A DNA stretch of 64,000 nt, from positions 1,426,001-1,490,000 of the forward strand of contig JANATF010000011.1 of NCBI GenBank assembly GCA_029449245.1, written 5' to 3'. Below the pieces are notes generated by a model. The model saw nothing but the letters and a program-made list of their open reading frames with translations. It searched no databases and was not told the origin of the DNA. The first letter of the stretch is position 1; each line of letters opens with the position of its first letter. Made by a program: the position numbers and the translations under genes. Origin of the DNA: Mortierella alpina (lineage: Eukaryota > Mortierellomycota > Mortierellomycetes > Mortierellales > Mortierellaceae). Shown piece after piece: positions 22,621-35,579 of the stretch.

Positions 22621-25600
22621 ATGACCAGCGTCAGTCAGTGGGAGAACATTTCAAAAGTCAACGAGCTCCAGATCTCGGCACTAGCCATCAACCTGGGCAC
22701 CAACGTTGGCCTGTCACTACTCACTCTAGGAGCTTTCTGCTGGCTCAGACCTAAAAATGGAGGTAAGAAGGAAGGATTGTCTACCGCCCTCTTCACACGG
22801 AAAAACACTCCACCACCTTGCCACACACGTTACCACCTGACCAGCACCACCACCAGTGAGCCCTCGGCATTTTAGACTCACCTCAGCAGAAGCTTTCCAC
22901 GAATGTATCCACGTCCGCGGAATGCGCTAGCTCCCAGCGGTGGATAATCACTCCCTCTCTCTCTCTCCCAGCTCAGCAACTAACAGCCTCTTGACAACAT
23001 CCTGCAAACCACAATAGTGATCTACGCACGAAAGTACAAGGTCTCACCTCAAGAGTAAGTGGTCAAACAGTGCTCTATCTCTCTCTCTCTCTCTCTCTCT
23101 CGCTCTCTCATTCTTCTCACTGCGGTCAATCCACAATCGCATCAATGAGAGCCGTCTCGAAAGCATCGAGGCTCACCTCAACACAACTGTTTTGTATCAT
23201 TATAGCAAACGAGCGCCCAAGTTGGCTGAGGGCTATTTCTCATGGATGCAGCCAGTCTGGAGGTGTCCGGATGATGAATTGGTCGACAAGATAGGACTGG
23301 ATGCCGTCGTCTTTATTCGTTTTATACGTCAGTGTCGACAAATATTCATCCTCATGGCAATAATAGGATGCTGCATTCTCATACCCATCAACGTCGTCAT
23401 CACCATACGAGCACAGCCAGACGGTAAAATGCCGACAGACAAGATCTCCATGCTCACCATCGCGGAAATCATGGATCTAAGGTTTTTGTGGGCTCATGTC
23501 GCGGGCATCTGGACTTTCAGTGGGATCATGGTCTTTGCCGTCTTTCACGCTTACAGGAGCTTCCTGCGGTACAGGATCCGCTACTTTGAGAGCGCCGCAT
23601 ATCAGGAGAACATGGCTTCCCGGACGCTGATGCTGGCGGGTTTGCCTGCCTCATTGCAAAGCGATGATAAGCTGGCCAAGTTCATGAGCGGCTTGGATGC
23701 AAAGGAAAAACCAGTACAGGCAGTTGTTGGACGCAAAGTCGACAAGCTGCCCGAACTCATGGAAAAGCACAAGAAAATGGTTACTGCACTCGAGAAGGTG
23801 CTTGCCAAGCACTATTCTGGTGAGTTCATTCTTCGGCTATGAATCAATTTCCCGACCGAAAAAAAAACAATGGCAATATGGAACTAATCGATATACCACT
23901 TATCCTTTGCCAGACCCAAACAAGCCGCCCAAGAAGAGACCTACTGTCAGCACGAGCCACATCTGTGGCAGCAAGGTCGATGCCATTGACTACTACTCCG
24001 GAGAGATTGAGGAGCTCAGCAGGCAAATTGAACAAGCCAGGGCCGACCTCTCAAAATCGCAGCCGACCAACTACGGCTTTGTCTCCTATGCAACCATCCA
24101 CGCTGCTCATCGCGTTGCCAAGGAGCTCTCCAACCCGATCGCATTCCGTAAAAAGTCCAAGATGATCGATCCCCCGGACCTTTTCCTTTCTCCCGTGCCC
24201 AAAGACATTATCTGGTTTAATGCATCCAACCCAAAACAACTTCGCAAAACGCGCAGGATCATTGTCAACACTCTCTTTGTTGTCGGCTCACTGCTTTTCT
24301 TCATCCCGATGGGAAGCTTGAGCACTCTCGCAAAGCTGGATCGCATCATTGGGCTCTTTCCCTCAACCAAGGAGTACTTTGAGACCCACAAGTTTGTCGC
24401 CGGAATGGTCCAGTCTCTCCTACCGGTGCTGTTCATGGACATCCTCTTCATGATTGTCCGAAAGTTGATCACCTATATGGCTTGGTTCCAAGGCAACATC
24501 ACCAAGTCGAGCATTGACCGATCGACCCTTGCAAAGTTCTACCTCTTCTTCACACTCAACAACCTCATCGTGTTCGCGCTCTCATCGACCATCATTGGCT
24601 TCTTTGCACAGATCAAGTTGATTTTTTCAACCTTCAGCTTCTCGCGAGAGACATGGGAGGCCATCAAGGGGGTTTTGCACGCTCAGGACAACATTGTGCA
24701 GTTACTCTCCAAGAACGTAATTGACACCTCGCTCTTCTGGGTCAATTACATTTCGCTGCGCAACTTTAGCGCACTGCTTGATCTTTTCCAGCTCGTCTCG
24801 CTGTTCTTGTACTGGGCAAAGTCCACGGTCACTGCAAGAGAGAGCAAGAAGATGGATAAGCCCCTTGTCTTTGACTTTCCGCTCTTCTTCTCGGCCCACA
24901 TGTTCCTGTTGACAGTTGCGCTGCTCTACTCTGTGGTTGCGCCCTTGGTGCTCTTCTTTGCAGCCATTTATTTCTCGCTTGCCTCTCTCGTCTACAAGTA
25001 CCAGCTCATGTACGTCTTCCGAACCAAGGTTGAGACTGGTGGTCGCCTCTTCCGCGTGGTCTACAACCGCCTCCTTGCCGCTCTCATTCTTTTTCAGGTC
25101 GTTATGATTGGAGTCCTGAATCTCAAGATGGCCCACATGCACTCCTTGGCTGTGGTGCCCTTGCCCATCATTACGATCATGTTCAAGGTGTTCTTGTCAA
25201 AGCAGTACGATCCCAAGATTGACTACTACGATTATGGCTCTGCCCGCAATGAGCTGCACCTGCAAAGGAACGGCGGCAAGGGCAACTCGCTGAGCAAGAA
25301 CTTTGAGAATCCGGTCCTGCGTGCCAAGATGATCGCCGCGCTCGTTCCTGATAGCGCCAAGAGGATGCTGAGCAGCACGGTCCTTCACGGGGGTCGTGAC
25401 AACATGGTTGAGAGAAAACCAAACTCCAGGCACGGGTCATCTAAGCAGCAGTATGGTAGAAGACACTCGCTGGGCGATGACACTGCACCAGAGGATCACA
25501 AGGGCTACCAAAATCAATTGGAATCAGAGAGCTACGAAATGGGTCATATCTCCAAGGGCTCGAGATCCGACAATCATTTCCAGACCCATGGCTTAGACTC

Positions 25601-26591
25601 TATCGACAACCAGAGCAAGTACAGCTACGATTCCAAAGGCACACCTCTGCCACGGTACGACAACAAGTCTCAACACACCCTCGGAGCGGATGATCCTGCC
25701 GACGACTATTTTGATGACCAGAAGCAGAGTCTCACGCAGGCAGCCAGCCAAAGATACGCGGACACCTACAATTCTCGTAGCCCAGCTTCTCCGCTTACCA
25801 AGCCAGCCCCTTCGCCTCCTCAGAAGGTCTATGGAGCTCAGGACATGACATCTTTCGTAGCTGGCCGATACAAGGCCGATCAAACAACTGATGCTTACAT
25901 TTACAACAGCAGGCGCGACCAGAACAAAAACGAGTACGACGCTGCTGAGGCTAGCACCACCCCAGAGACTATTACACCCAAAGCCTCGTACATGGAGTTG
26001 GCCCGGATGCACCAAACAGACAACTACAAGAGCACTGGAAAGGCGACGCAGTATGAAGACAATAGCAAGCTGCACCTGCCTCCCATGAATCTGCAAATGC
26101 CCAAGATCCCCTCTACCAACCCAAGAAAGCCGCATCGTAAGGCCTCAGATCAGCAGCTGCAAAAGGATCCCTTCCAAGACTCGCAGCCACAAGAGTACCA
26201 ACCCTCCTCTCCTGTAAGAGGCAAGGCTTCGCGCATGCCCCAGGTTCAGGCATCCACCCACCAATCCCCATCCCGCCGCAAATACAGTGATGCTCCTGTC
26301 CTGCAGCACTCGGCCTCCTCACCAGCACTCGACACTGGGGATGATTATGGGTACGCGGCTTCGATTGCTGGAACAGACATGTCGGAGGCTTCGACGCCCA
26401 GAATGAAACACATCACTCGTGCGCAGACACAGGGCGGCAGCGCTTCGCAGTTCAACAGCTACAGCACAATTAACACCAACCCATTATACAACAGCAACAA
26501 CAGCATCAATGCAAACTACCCTTATAACAGTGTTGCCTCAAACCAAGAGCGCAATAACGCCTACCACAATGGCCAAAGTACATATGTATAG
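22621..26591 (+). CDS. CSC1/OSCA/TMEM63-family (DUF221) hyperosmolality-gated channel
   Basis: Calcium-permeable mechanosensitive or osmosensitive channel (or lipid scramblase) of plasma or internal membranes. Exons 22621-22762, 23018-23054 (only 37 bp), 23206-23819 and 23914-26591 give 1156 residues. Order: N-terminal TM, RSN1-type segment ending KRAPKLAEGYFSWM, two TMs, a cytosolic domain with an RNA-recognition-like fold (TLMLAGLP...NYGFVSYATI), then the main DUF221 pore bundle from about residue 365 with many hydrophobic helices. From about residue 690 the protein is a 460-residue hydrophilic tail rich in Ser, Gln, Pro, Tyr and Asn; most family members are about 750-900 residues, so this tail is unusual. 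Poly(A) hexamer at 26600. Confidence 0.9.
23079..23108. repeat. (CT)n microsatellite in the CSC1 intron
   Basis: A CT dinucleotide run in the short intron before the third coding exon lengthens the polypyrimidine content of that intron. Confidence 0.8.
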
Positions 26592-26599
26592 AAAACAAG

Positions 26600-26605
26600 A
26601 ATAAA
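26600..26605 (+). terminator. AATAAA poly(A) signal of the CSC1-like gene
   Basis: An AATAAA hexamer lies 9 bp after the stop codon. Confidence 0.4.
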
Positions 26606-27133
26606 CAAGAAATTTGGCAGTTTATCTTCATGGAAGCTTTCGACGTTGTGCACAGACCAGCTGGGGCCTCCATAGTAGCTAGAATATTCACAGCATGGTG
26701 GAGAATCTATTAAAGCAAAGGCCTGTAGCGTCTGTGGATGTAAGAGCGCACATGCAGCAGTAGTAGAGGCGAGAAGGAGAGAGTGCCTGTTACAGGAACA
26801 TGAGGCGTTAAAATGCGACACACTGCTCTCGTGAGATCACTGGCAATCACTGGGATCAAAAAAAAAGGGCGACACGTTTGAACGCATGTCAGTTATCAAA
26901 CCCGATGCCTTACTCTGTCCTTTCCTTCACCCCACTCGTCTCTTCCCCCCTCTTCACTCGTACTTTGACATCGACTCTAATACCATCCGTCCGTGCGCTC
27001 TTCTCGTCCTGCCCGCTAGTCTCTGTGTCTGTCCTCCACCATCGTCTTTTCTTTCAGCTCACAGATCAGACCGTGTGTCTGGAACCCAAAATACCACCAC
27101 GGCGAAGTTCAGCAGACAAAAGCGACCACTTTC
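26606..27133. promoter_or_regulatory. Intergenic region between the CSC1-like and CHS7-like genes
   Basis: It holds an A-run near 26859-26867 and a C/T-rich leader at 26910-27060. I see no gene. Confidence 0.4.
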
Positions 27134-27384
27134 ATGCCACCGTGGTTTGGCGACTTTAACAGGTTATGTTACTCAACATGTGTTCCCTTGCCCGCATGTA
27201 ACCTCTTGAGCGAGACTCGATACAACGCCGCGCTACAGCATTGTCAACTCAACACGGCACCGGTCCGGGATGTGGGCACCGTAATTATGAGTCTGCTGGG
27301 GATAGTCTTTATTACGAGGCAGATCCTGTGGAAGGCACATCGCATGTTTTTAGCTGTAGGTACGGGTCCTACTCTGTCCTCGCT

Positions 27385-27427
<43 letters not shown>

Positions 27428-28642
27428 GCTGATTTTTTTACCACTTGAAAGGACCAAGGGGTGCTTCACGTTCTACAATCACTCCCCCCTTTCCACTTTA
27501 AAGCAAGCTGGACTCATGGGCCAAAAAAGAAAGGAACAAGAAAACACCGAACACGAGCTGATGAAAATGTTTTGTTTCCTTCTTTTCCACCTTTCACCTC
27601 TTTTGGAACGTCATGGACCATGCTTCGCAGGAAGAACCGAGATGGGCATGTTGTTCTTCACCTACACCTGTATTCTCCTTCTACAGATATTCACGGTCGG
27701 AGGCGCCATTGCAAGGAGCAGGACGTTCATGGTCTGGACCTCGGCGTTCCACCTCGGGATCATGGTGTCGTTCTTTTGGACACTCATCGTCAACGCCTTG
27801 ATCCGTACGTGAGAAGGGAATACTGGGAGTAGGAATGGGAGTGGAAGAATTTGGAGGAGTTGTGCTATAAATTAGGATGCTATTTTTGTATGCTCCTCTG
27901 CACCCGCCCGGATATTCTAACGGAGTACTTTTCACCTTCTTTTTCCACTTGAGGTAGTCTTTCAGTTTGTTGAGGATGGGACCAGGCAAACAACACAGGT
28001 ACGAAGAGGCTGTCTTTTATTCAGGCACAGCAACAGACCCTTCCGAATTCACTAACCCGAATGCTATAGTTCATTGTGGGCACAAGTGTCGCTTGGATAG
28101 TCGGTGTAACGTTCATGTCCCTGGATCTGGCCATGGACTATACAAAGCAGCACGATGGACAGAGTCCAGGACTCTATTTCTTGACGCTGGTGTTTCCTGC
28201 TGCAGCTGTGCTGATCTACTTGTTCCTGGTCAGCCTGCTCGTCTTTCGCAATCTGGAAGAGTTCAAATCCCTTGGTAATGATTATCATCTTTTGGGGAAG
28301 GAGGGTTCTATTTCTGAACAAGCCCGTCATCACGCAAAAGTCAACCCCCTCCCTCCAAGTTGAATACTTGAAAACTCACAGTTCAAAGTCTTTTTTTTTT
28401 TTTTTAATGTTCTACACGTTTTAGTGTATGTCTCTTTGGCGTTGGTGATGTTTTCTGTCAGCCAATTGATTCTTTTCGATGCGAGCTATACTATCGCCAC
28501 GAGGACAGGTGGACGCGTCAATGGCTCTATGTTTGCAATCTTCTTTGACCTTGCTTCCGTAACGCTTCTCTACAAATTCTGGAGCAGGATTACGGACGGT
28601 AATGCAAATGAAATGACCATTCTTGAAGCCATGGTGGTATGA
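27134..28642 (+). CDS. Chs7-family chitin synthase export chaperone
   Basis: ER membrane protein needed for folding and exit of class IV chitin synthase (yeast Chs3). Exons 27134-27359, 27631-27804, 27958-27998, 28070-28274 and 28425-28642 give 287 residues, all phases consistent. The N-terminus FGDFNRLCYSTCVPLPAC is the family hallmark (FxxF...C..VPLPxC), followed by seven hydrophobic segments and the conserved WKAH, FQFVEDGTRQTT and SLLVFRNL motifs before the last helices. The acceptor for exon 3 is the TAG at 27955-27957, because the nearer downstream CAG gives a stop. The C-terminus is short (MTILEAMVV). Convergent with the Nxt1 gene. Confidence 0.9.
27390..27424. repeat. (CT)n microsatellite in the CHS7 intron
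   Basis: About 17 CT units in the first intron of the Chs7-like gene. Confidence 0.85.
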
Positions 28643-28846
28643 AGGGAGGCCGTTGTTGTTATTATGATTCTTGCTGACGTGAAGAGTTCTTTATATCATA
28701 TTATTGGTTAGACACCTGGGGCGATTGCATCTTCTAGTCCCGAATATAGCATTCAATACATGTATGGTTCAACCCATTGGGCGTGTTTTTATTATGGGAT
28801 ATGATACATCGATGCTGGAAACAAAAAGAACTCGCCGAGGCACACT

Positions 28847-29760
28847 TTATACGAAACGGAGACAATCGGACCAGATGTAAAACCGCTTGTCAGGTGTTGC
28901 TGGATCCGGAGAGAGAATGAAGGATTGCGAGAACAGCCGCTGGTTGGCTTCGTTGCTGTACTTGACTGTTCCTGAGACGTTCACGATGATGCTTCCTGGA
29001 GTGCCTGGATCAGATGCTTGCGCTGTTCCAGGAAAATCGCACACACATAGCGGTGCAAGGAGAGGAGAGGCAAGAGAGAGAAAAAAAGAGTATATGGTTG
29101 TAAATCGTCGATCTCGGTTAGTTTTGTTTCAACCTAAAAGCAAAGTGATCATTCTTCTCTTTCTTCAAAGAGCTTACTTGGCAGAGGATGGCAGTCGTAA
29201 GAGAGGACGGTGTGTTCGCTCACAGCCAGTTTGTTGTAAAACTCTGTAAAGGGCTGGATCCCGGAGAAGGCGTTCCCTGAATGGATCGAGAAAGGATCGC
29301 GCAGAGCAAAGTTGGGGGTTAGGTCTCGGCCATCATGTTTTGACTCCTGGTGATTCGTCCAGAACTATGCCTAGGCGTTACCGTTCCAGAGAATAGCTGA
29401 GGTGTCGCGGTAAAGTGCAGACAGATTCTAGAGTAGAAGCGAGGAGCCGTTAGATCGCTGCAGCATTTATCGCGATGCGTGGTTTGGAGAGTTCGTGAGG
29501 TAACTGGTCCATCATGCGCAGCTGGGGATGCACAAGGCTATTATCGTCATAGGCAATTACCATCCGCTGGTTGTCGAACATGTCGTAATAGGCCCTGATA
29601 AAGGCGTCGGCACCCGAGGACGAGACCTCGACGTGTGATTTGAGAGAATCCTAATGGAAGAGTGTGCCATTCCAGCGAAGGTTAGTGCTCTGGTGGAGGA
29701 CTCTTATAGGCTTCCAAGTGTCCTTTGCTTTGGTTCAACCGAGTCTTCACATACGGCCAT
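28847..29760 (-). CDS. NTF2-related mRNA export factor Nxt1/p15
   Basis: Partner of the Mex67/NXF1 mRNA exporter, forming the heterodimer that carries mRNPs through nuclear pores. Built from five exons on the minus strand: 29760-29755 (ATG GCC only), 29650-29561, 29427-29382, 29276-29178 and 29022-28847, giving 138 residues; human NXT1 has 140. Diagnostic blocks are AFIRAYYDMFDNQR, SALYRDTSAILWNGNAFSG, IVNVSGTVKY and FSQSFILSPDP...YIWSDCLRF. The internal exons are too short for ordinary ORF finding. The two-codon first exon has an excellent GTATGT donor; it is the only start I found in phase. Fungi often use Mtr2 in this role; having the animal-type p15 fits an early-diverging fungus. Confidence 0.88.
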
Positions 29761-30018
29761 GGGTGTTGCAGGGATGTTGTGTCGGTGGTGATGATGGTGG
29801 TGGTGCTGATTCAAACAAAAGGAGAGGACATGAATGTGCTGTTGGCCCTGCGGCAAAGCAGTTGGCAACAGTGGCTTTGCGTACTGACTGCTCGCGGCCG
29901 ATCAGTCCTCCGTACGGCACACCACAGGATAAAAAGGTGTTCAAAACTCCAACAGACACTTCTTCATCTCCATTCACCCTTGTTCTCACATTCACGCACT
30001 CACACTCGCACATACACA
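29761..30018. promoter_or_regulatory. Divergent promoter between Nxt1 and LYS9
   Basis: A 258 bp bidirectional promoter holding GGTGATGATGGTGGTGGTG near 29786 and a C/A-rich leader directly before the LYS9 ATG. Confidence 0.5.
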
Positions 30019-32803
30019 ATGGCCTCCAAGTAAATATATCCCTTGCAGCACCCTCTGCTCTCTCTCTCTCTCTATCTCGCACTCTGTGCACATGAACCTT
30101 TTGCCGCTAACACCTGCACTCTTCCTTCACTGGCCGCTTTAGAAAGATTTTGCTTCTCGGATCTGGTTTCGTCGCTGAGCCTTGCGTCGAGTATCTGTGC
30201 CGCCGCCCAGAAAACAAGGTGACCATCGGTACGTGTACAGGTGCTCGCGTGCACTCCTTCCTAGACCAAGAAGTCTAGAGACGCTCAGTTTGTCAATTGC
30301 GTGAAGTGTCTGGGTGTGAAAAAAAAAAGGTCGGAGAGAAAGTTGGGGTGCGCGTGCGTCAAAGATTCGATTAGTATCCATGCGGCCATCTGGGTCGCGT
30401 CTTTGATTGCTGCAAGCAAGCAGCTATGGGTCACAAGTACGGCAGATCCAATGCTGCAGCGGGCGAGTGGGTTTCTGAGTAGTTTTCGAATGAGGGAAGG
30501 GTTGGATGACGGTGAATCACAGAGTAGTGCGTGGGCCGCTTTGCTCGATTATCTTTGTGTGATCTGGACAGTATCGCATCAGATGTGATGTGGGCAGTCA
30601 AGAAAGGCGCAGAGAGGTATGGAAAATCTCAATTGCCCTCGAAAACCTTGTTGACTCGATCAAGGGTTCCCTGAGCACTTTTGTTGCCTTGGTTTTTTTT
30701 TTTCTTGGGATCTTTGCCTCAACACAAGTTTTCCGGGGGTAGCCGCACTAGCAACTTCTAGGCTAAAGGCGCGCTATGTCGTCATGGGACAAAGAAAAAA
30801 AGAGCAACCGATCTCACTGTGCTATCAGATCGATACTTCTGATCCATCTCCATGAGTGCCTTTTTTTTCCTCCGGTGATGACCCATATTGACTTATCTCT
30901 TGCAACGGCAATCCTGTCCCTATAGCCGCCAGACGTCTTGCGATCGCCCAGGATCTCGCTGCTGGCTACACCAACACTGCCGCCATCTCTTTGGACGTCA
31001 ATGATGAGACTGCACTGGAGGCTGCCATTGCAGAGCACGACATTGTTATCTCGTTGATCCCTTACATCCACCACGCTCAGGTCATCAAGGCTGCCATTAA
31101 GTCCAAGACCAACGTCGTCACCACTTCCTATGTCTCCCCTGCTATGATGGCTTATGATGAAGCGTAAGTGCTCGTTTGTCGGGTTAGAATCGCTCGTTTG
31201 TGCCATGATTTAGATCTAACCAGCTTGATGAATGGATCTAATAGTGCCAAGGCAGCCGGCGTGGTTGTTATGAACGAGATTGGTGTTGACCCTGGTGTTG
31301 ATCACTTGTATGCTCTCAAGACCATTAACGAGGTCCATGCTGAAGGCGGAAAGGTAAAGAAAATGACCGAATTGCAACAGCAGACAGTCGTTGTGTTTGT
31401 TCCACATCTCATGGGCCAAAGCGGTTTTCACTAATACTACCTCTCTGCAACCCTTTTAAGGTCCTCTCCTTCTTGTCCTACTGCGGAGGTCTCCCCGCCC
31501 CCGAGGCTTCCAACAACCCTCTCGGTTACAAGTTCTCTTGGTCCTCGCGTGGAGTCTTGCTCGCTCTCAAGAACAACGCAAAGTTCTGGGAGAACGGCGA
31601 GATCGTCGAGTACTCTGGCAACGACCTCATGAACTCTGCCAAGCCCATCCCCATCTACCCTGCCTTTGCCTTCGTTGGTTACCCCAACCGCGACTCTAGC
31701 CCTTACAAGGAGCGTTACAACATTCCTGAGGCTCACACCATCCTCCGTGGAACCCTTCGTTATGCTGGATTCCCTCAGTTTGTCAAGACCTTGGTCGACA
31801 TTGGCTTCTTGGATGATTCTGCTCAGGACTTTTTGGCACCAACTGCACCTGAGATTGCATGGGTAGGGATTCTTTACCGTGTGAAAAAAAAAAAGAATGC
31901 AGAGCTGGTCCTCAGTTCTTAACCTTGTTATAATTAATTTTGATCGGCACATTTTAGAACGAGGTTGTTGCTAAGCGCCTTGAGGCCGCCAACAGCACAG
32001 AGTCGTAAGTGCAAGCATCCTCCCAAAGGCACTATCTCATTGTACAATCTCGGCGGGAAAAGTGCAGGACATGTATAGCTTACTCGTTGTATTTCCTCAT
32101 GATATTGTAGCGAGCTGACCCAGTTGATCAAGGAAAAGTCGTCGGTCAAGGGAGATGATATTGAGCGCATCATCAAGGGCATGAAGTGGTACGTTGACCT
32201 CTTCACCGTTCACAAACCTTTTTGCTTCCTACCCCGCGATATCAGTAGTGACAGTGTCGCTAACAAAACGCACGTCTGTCAATTGAAATTTCTTCAGGCT
32301 CGGTATGTTCTCCGAGACCCCAGTCCACCGCCGCGGCAACTACCTCGACACCCTCTGCGCCACATTGGAGGACAAGATGATGTACGCCAAGGGTGAGCGC
32401 GATATGGTCATGCTCCAGCACAAGTTTGAGGTCGAGCTCAAGGACGGAACCAAGGTAAGGAAGTCTTTCATAAGCAGATTGGCGAGGAACGCGTGGGAGT
32501 GACCATAAACCCCAATTCCCCTTTCTAAAACACTGCCGCCTCTAATTCATCTCCTCTTATCTTGGATCTGCTCGAAAACATTAGCAAACCCGCACCTCTA
32601 CCATCCTCGAGTACGGTAACCCTGAGGGTGCTTCGGCTATGGCTCGCCTGGTCGGCATGCCCTGCGGTGTTGCCACCCAGCTGGTCCTGGACGGTGTTAT
32701 CAAGACCCCCGGTGTGCTCGCCCCCATGACCGCTGACATCAATGATCCCCTGATCAAGGGTATTGAGGCCGAGGGTGTTGTCTGCCACGAGGAGATCCTG
32801 TAA
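30019..32803 (+). CDS. LYS9: Saccharopine dehydrogenase (NADP+, L-glutamate-forming)
   Basis: Cytosolic enzyme of the fungal alpha-aminoadipate pathway that joins aminoadipate semialdehyde and glutamate to form saccharopine. Nine exons: 30019-30029, 30143-30228, 30926-31163, 31245-31353, 31461-31862, 31958-32004, 32111-32188, 32298-32454 and 32585-32803, giving 448 residues, matching yeast Lys9 (446). The N-terminus MASKKILLLGSGFVAEP forms the Rossmann nucleotide loop; later come IGVDPGVDHL, SYCGGLPAPE, NPLGYKFSWS and the C-terminal GMPCGVATQLVLDG. The first exon encodes only three full codons and is split inside a lysine codon. The second intron is long (697 bp). No defects seen. Confidence 0.95.
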
Positions 32804-32935
32804 TTGCCATACACTGTATAAATCCCATTTCCTGTCATTGAAAAAAAAATAAAACGACGGCATCCTTCTCGACTTGTGTGTGTGTGCAATTGCTCTATGT
32901 TGCGTTTATGATACATCCAAACTGTGATCCATTTT

Positions 32936-34834
32936 CTAAGACTGCGCGCATTGAACACCGGCGCCTCCATGACCTTGCTCGTCATCGTCTTCGTCCGAGT
33001 CGTAGGCGTTTCCAGTGTGCGCGTTGCTGCCGTAATCGTCCATGTCGCCTGTAGCAAGAGTGCAGTGATCGACCAGCTCGGGCTCAATAGGTGTGGGTCC
33101 GCGGGCAGGCAGCAAAGCCTCAAGAGACTAAAGTCATAACGAAAGAAAGAAACTTTGTCAAAACCCATCCAATACATCAACACCTACAGCATGTCCATGA
33201 AGAAACGCTTTCCTCTGTTTACCTTCATGCTGCCGGCAGCAGCCCAGTTGTCCTTAGGGAACTCGACCTCAAAGGTAATGTACAAGTCACCCTTGTCGAT
33301 AGGCCTCTTGAAGTGGGGCATACCTTCGCCAATGATCTTCTTGACATCACCAGGACGAATGACAGATCCTGCAGGTTGCTCGACATGGATGCCACGACCA
33401 TCCAGATGTGTAATCAAAATCTTTGAGAATCCGCACAGAGCCTCGACCAAAGAGATGGTGATCTTGCAGGACAGATCCGCACCACTACGCTCAAAGAGGG
33501 CATGGGGTTTCTGCACCAACACCAAGATGACATCGCCCGTTTCTACGTCCGGTAGCTGATCTGCCTCGCCCTTCATGGGGATCTTTTCGCCGTTGCGCAT
33601 ACCCTTTTCGATAAAGATTTCCATGACCTTCTTCTCGTTGACAACCTTGTTACCCTTGCACTTTTTGCATCTGTCCTTCTCGCGCATGATAGAGCCATTT
33701 CCATCGCCTATGATAGATAAGGGGGAACAAAGGAGGTGGTTTAGTCTCCGAGACTTTGAAGAAACTGGACTCATGGTCTCTGTCACCGTCACCGTCATTG
33801 AAAATTTTGATCTAGTGCTAGCGCCAGGCGGCCCAACACACTAGGACGAAACAAGGCAGTCGGCAAACTTACATCCAGGACAGGTAACTTGCATCTGCTG
33901 CATCATGCCAGGTCCAATCTGGCGGACCACCAGCTTCACTCCACGACCATCGCAAGTCGTGCACTTTTTGATTGCACTGGCCTTGCCTCCCTTTCTATAA
34001 GATCACAAAAAAGAGCAGTAAGCCGAGAGTTAGCGGATGGCATGGCTCACTAAACTCGTTTTTTGCTCCCTCTGCAATATCTTCCCTGATTTTTTTGCTT
34101 ACCCGCTGCAGAGGCCACAGACAACATTCTTCTCCAGTGACAACTTGGTCGTCTTTCCGTTATACAAATCCTCGAGTGTAACGTTCAGGTTGTGATTGAT
34201 ATCCTCGCCTTTCCTGGTTCTCGAGCGGGGGCCTCCGGGACCGCCCTCACCGGGCATGCCGCCAAAGAAACCACCACCAAACATCTGTGCAAACATCTCT
34301 TCCTGCGACATGCCTCCTCCGAAACCGAATCCTCCAGCACCTCCGGGACCATCCTCGCCGTAGCGGTCGTACATCTCTCGGCTCTCGGGGTCGCTCAGTG
34401 TCTCGTATGCGTGGCTGTAAAGGTTGACACAAAAACAGGGTGGGGGTGGGGTAGAAGGATAAAAGCAGCTGAGCATTAGCCAACAAGCAGGTTTATGATT
34501 TTCTTTTTGTTCTCTGGCCAAAATAGATTTGAGGTTAATGGAAGAGGGGTGTACCTGATCTCCTTGAATCTGTCTCCTGCATCGGGGTTCTTGTCAGGAT
34601 GGTACTGCATTGCCAGTTTTCTGTATGCCTAGGTAGTCGTTGTTGTTACAGTAGCAGACAAGAAAGACAGACAAGGATGTCCCAGTCAGCCATTGAAGAG
34701 TCGAGTTGAGGCTGTAAGCTTGTGTCCCGATGGACGGTTGGCTGTTGTGAGTGGGGTACCTTCTTGATTTCGGCCTCGGATGCGTCGGGCGATACGCCGA
34801 GGGTGTCGTAGTACTTTGTATCTGCACTCATCAT
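32936..34834 (-). CDS. Type I (class A) J-domain co-chaperone, Ydj1/DNAJA-like, with CaaX box
   Basis: Stimulates Hsp70 ATPase and delivers substrates in the cytosol and at membranes. Minus-strand exons 34834-34760, 34628-34555, 34414-34103, 33994-33873, 33707-33223 and 33127-32936 give 419 residues. Order: J domain with HPD in YHPDKNP, Gly/Phe-rich linker (GGFGFGGG), four zinc-binding repeats ([32 protein letters not shown]), C-terminal substrate domains, and an acidic tail ending CAQS. The terminal CAQS is a farnesylation box, as CASQ in yeast Ydj1. Two adjacent Met codons open the ORF; 34834 is the first. All key residues are present. Confidence 0.95.
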
Positions 34835-35579
34835 GGTTTGGATAGAAGGATTTGTAGGAGACAGGGAGGTGCGGAAAGGAAAAGAACGAAATGTGGAGGA
34901 TTGCAAAGGTGCGCCAGGAACATCAGAGAAGTAGCATCGACGTTTGACTGGTCACTGGAGGGCTGGACTGCCGGTGGCTCAGCGTGACTGCGCACAACAC
35001 ACCCATCCATTCAGCGGCCGAGGCATAGGGCTACTCTGCCTTACCGACAATTATCGTATCACTGTCATCACTGTGCGATACTGTCGGTAGACTGCCGAGA
35101 CTTGGATCCCGGTTCTGGTAGTCCTATGCTGTAATATGCGGCAACAAAATAAAGAGAGTCTTCTCTTGATATGACCATGATGCTGGCTCCACTGAGCATG
35201 AAACAGCGCTTGGAAAAACAAAGCCGCGTATAGTCTATCCTGAAAGATCAAGCAAGGCCTATGCCTGTAGACCTGCACGCGGAGATGAGCGGGACCGAGA
35301 TAAGACTGCAAAAGAGAGCATTGTTCAGTTGCAGGGGCGCGGTTGTTGCCAGAAAGCCGCCAATAGGGACGTTGGGAAGGGACAGCCCCTTCCCGCTTCG
35401 CAGCCAACAGAAAGCGTGCCGCTAGAATTTCCTTTTCGAGAGGTCAACCTCGGTTTATAAAAGATCGGATCCCTTCATCAACCTCAGCACCCATCCCTTT
35501 CCTCGCACCCCCTCTTTCCATCCGCCATTGTCCTTCGCTCTCTCTTTCACGCACACACAGACACACGCTGTCTCTCCTG
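34835..35579. promoter_or_regulatory. Divergent promoter between DnaJ and FAM210-like genes
   Basis: This 745 bp region has no supported gene. The part next to 35580 is C/T-rich with a TATAAAAGATC-like sequence at 35456-35466. Confidence 0.4.

Noticed and set aside
30057-30080. CT run in LYS9 intron 1 as a functional element
   Set aside because: Short simple repeats in introns are common here; nothing distinguishes this one.
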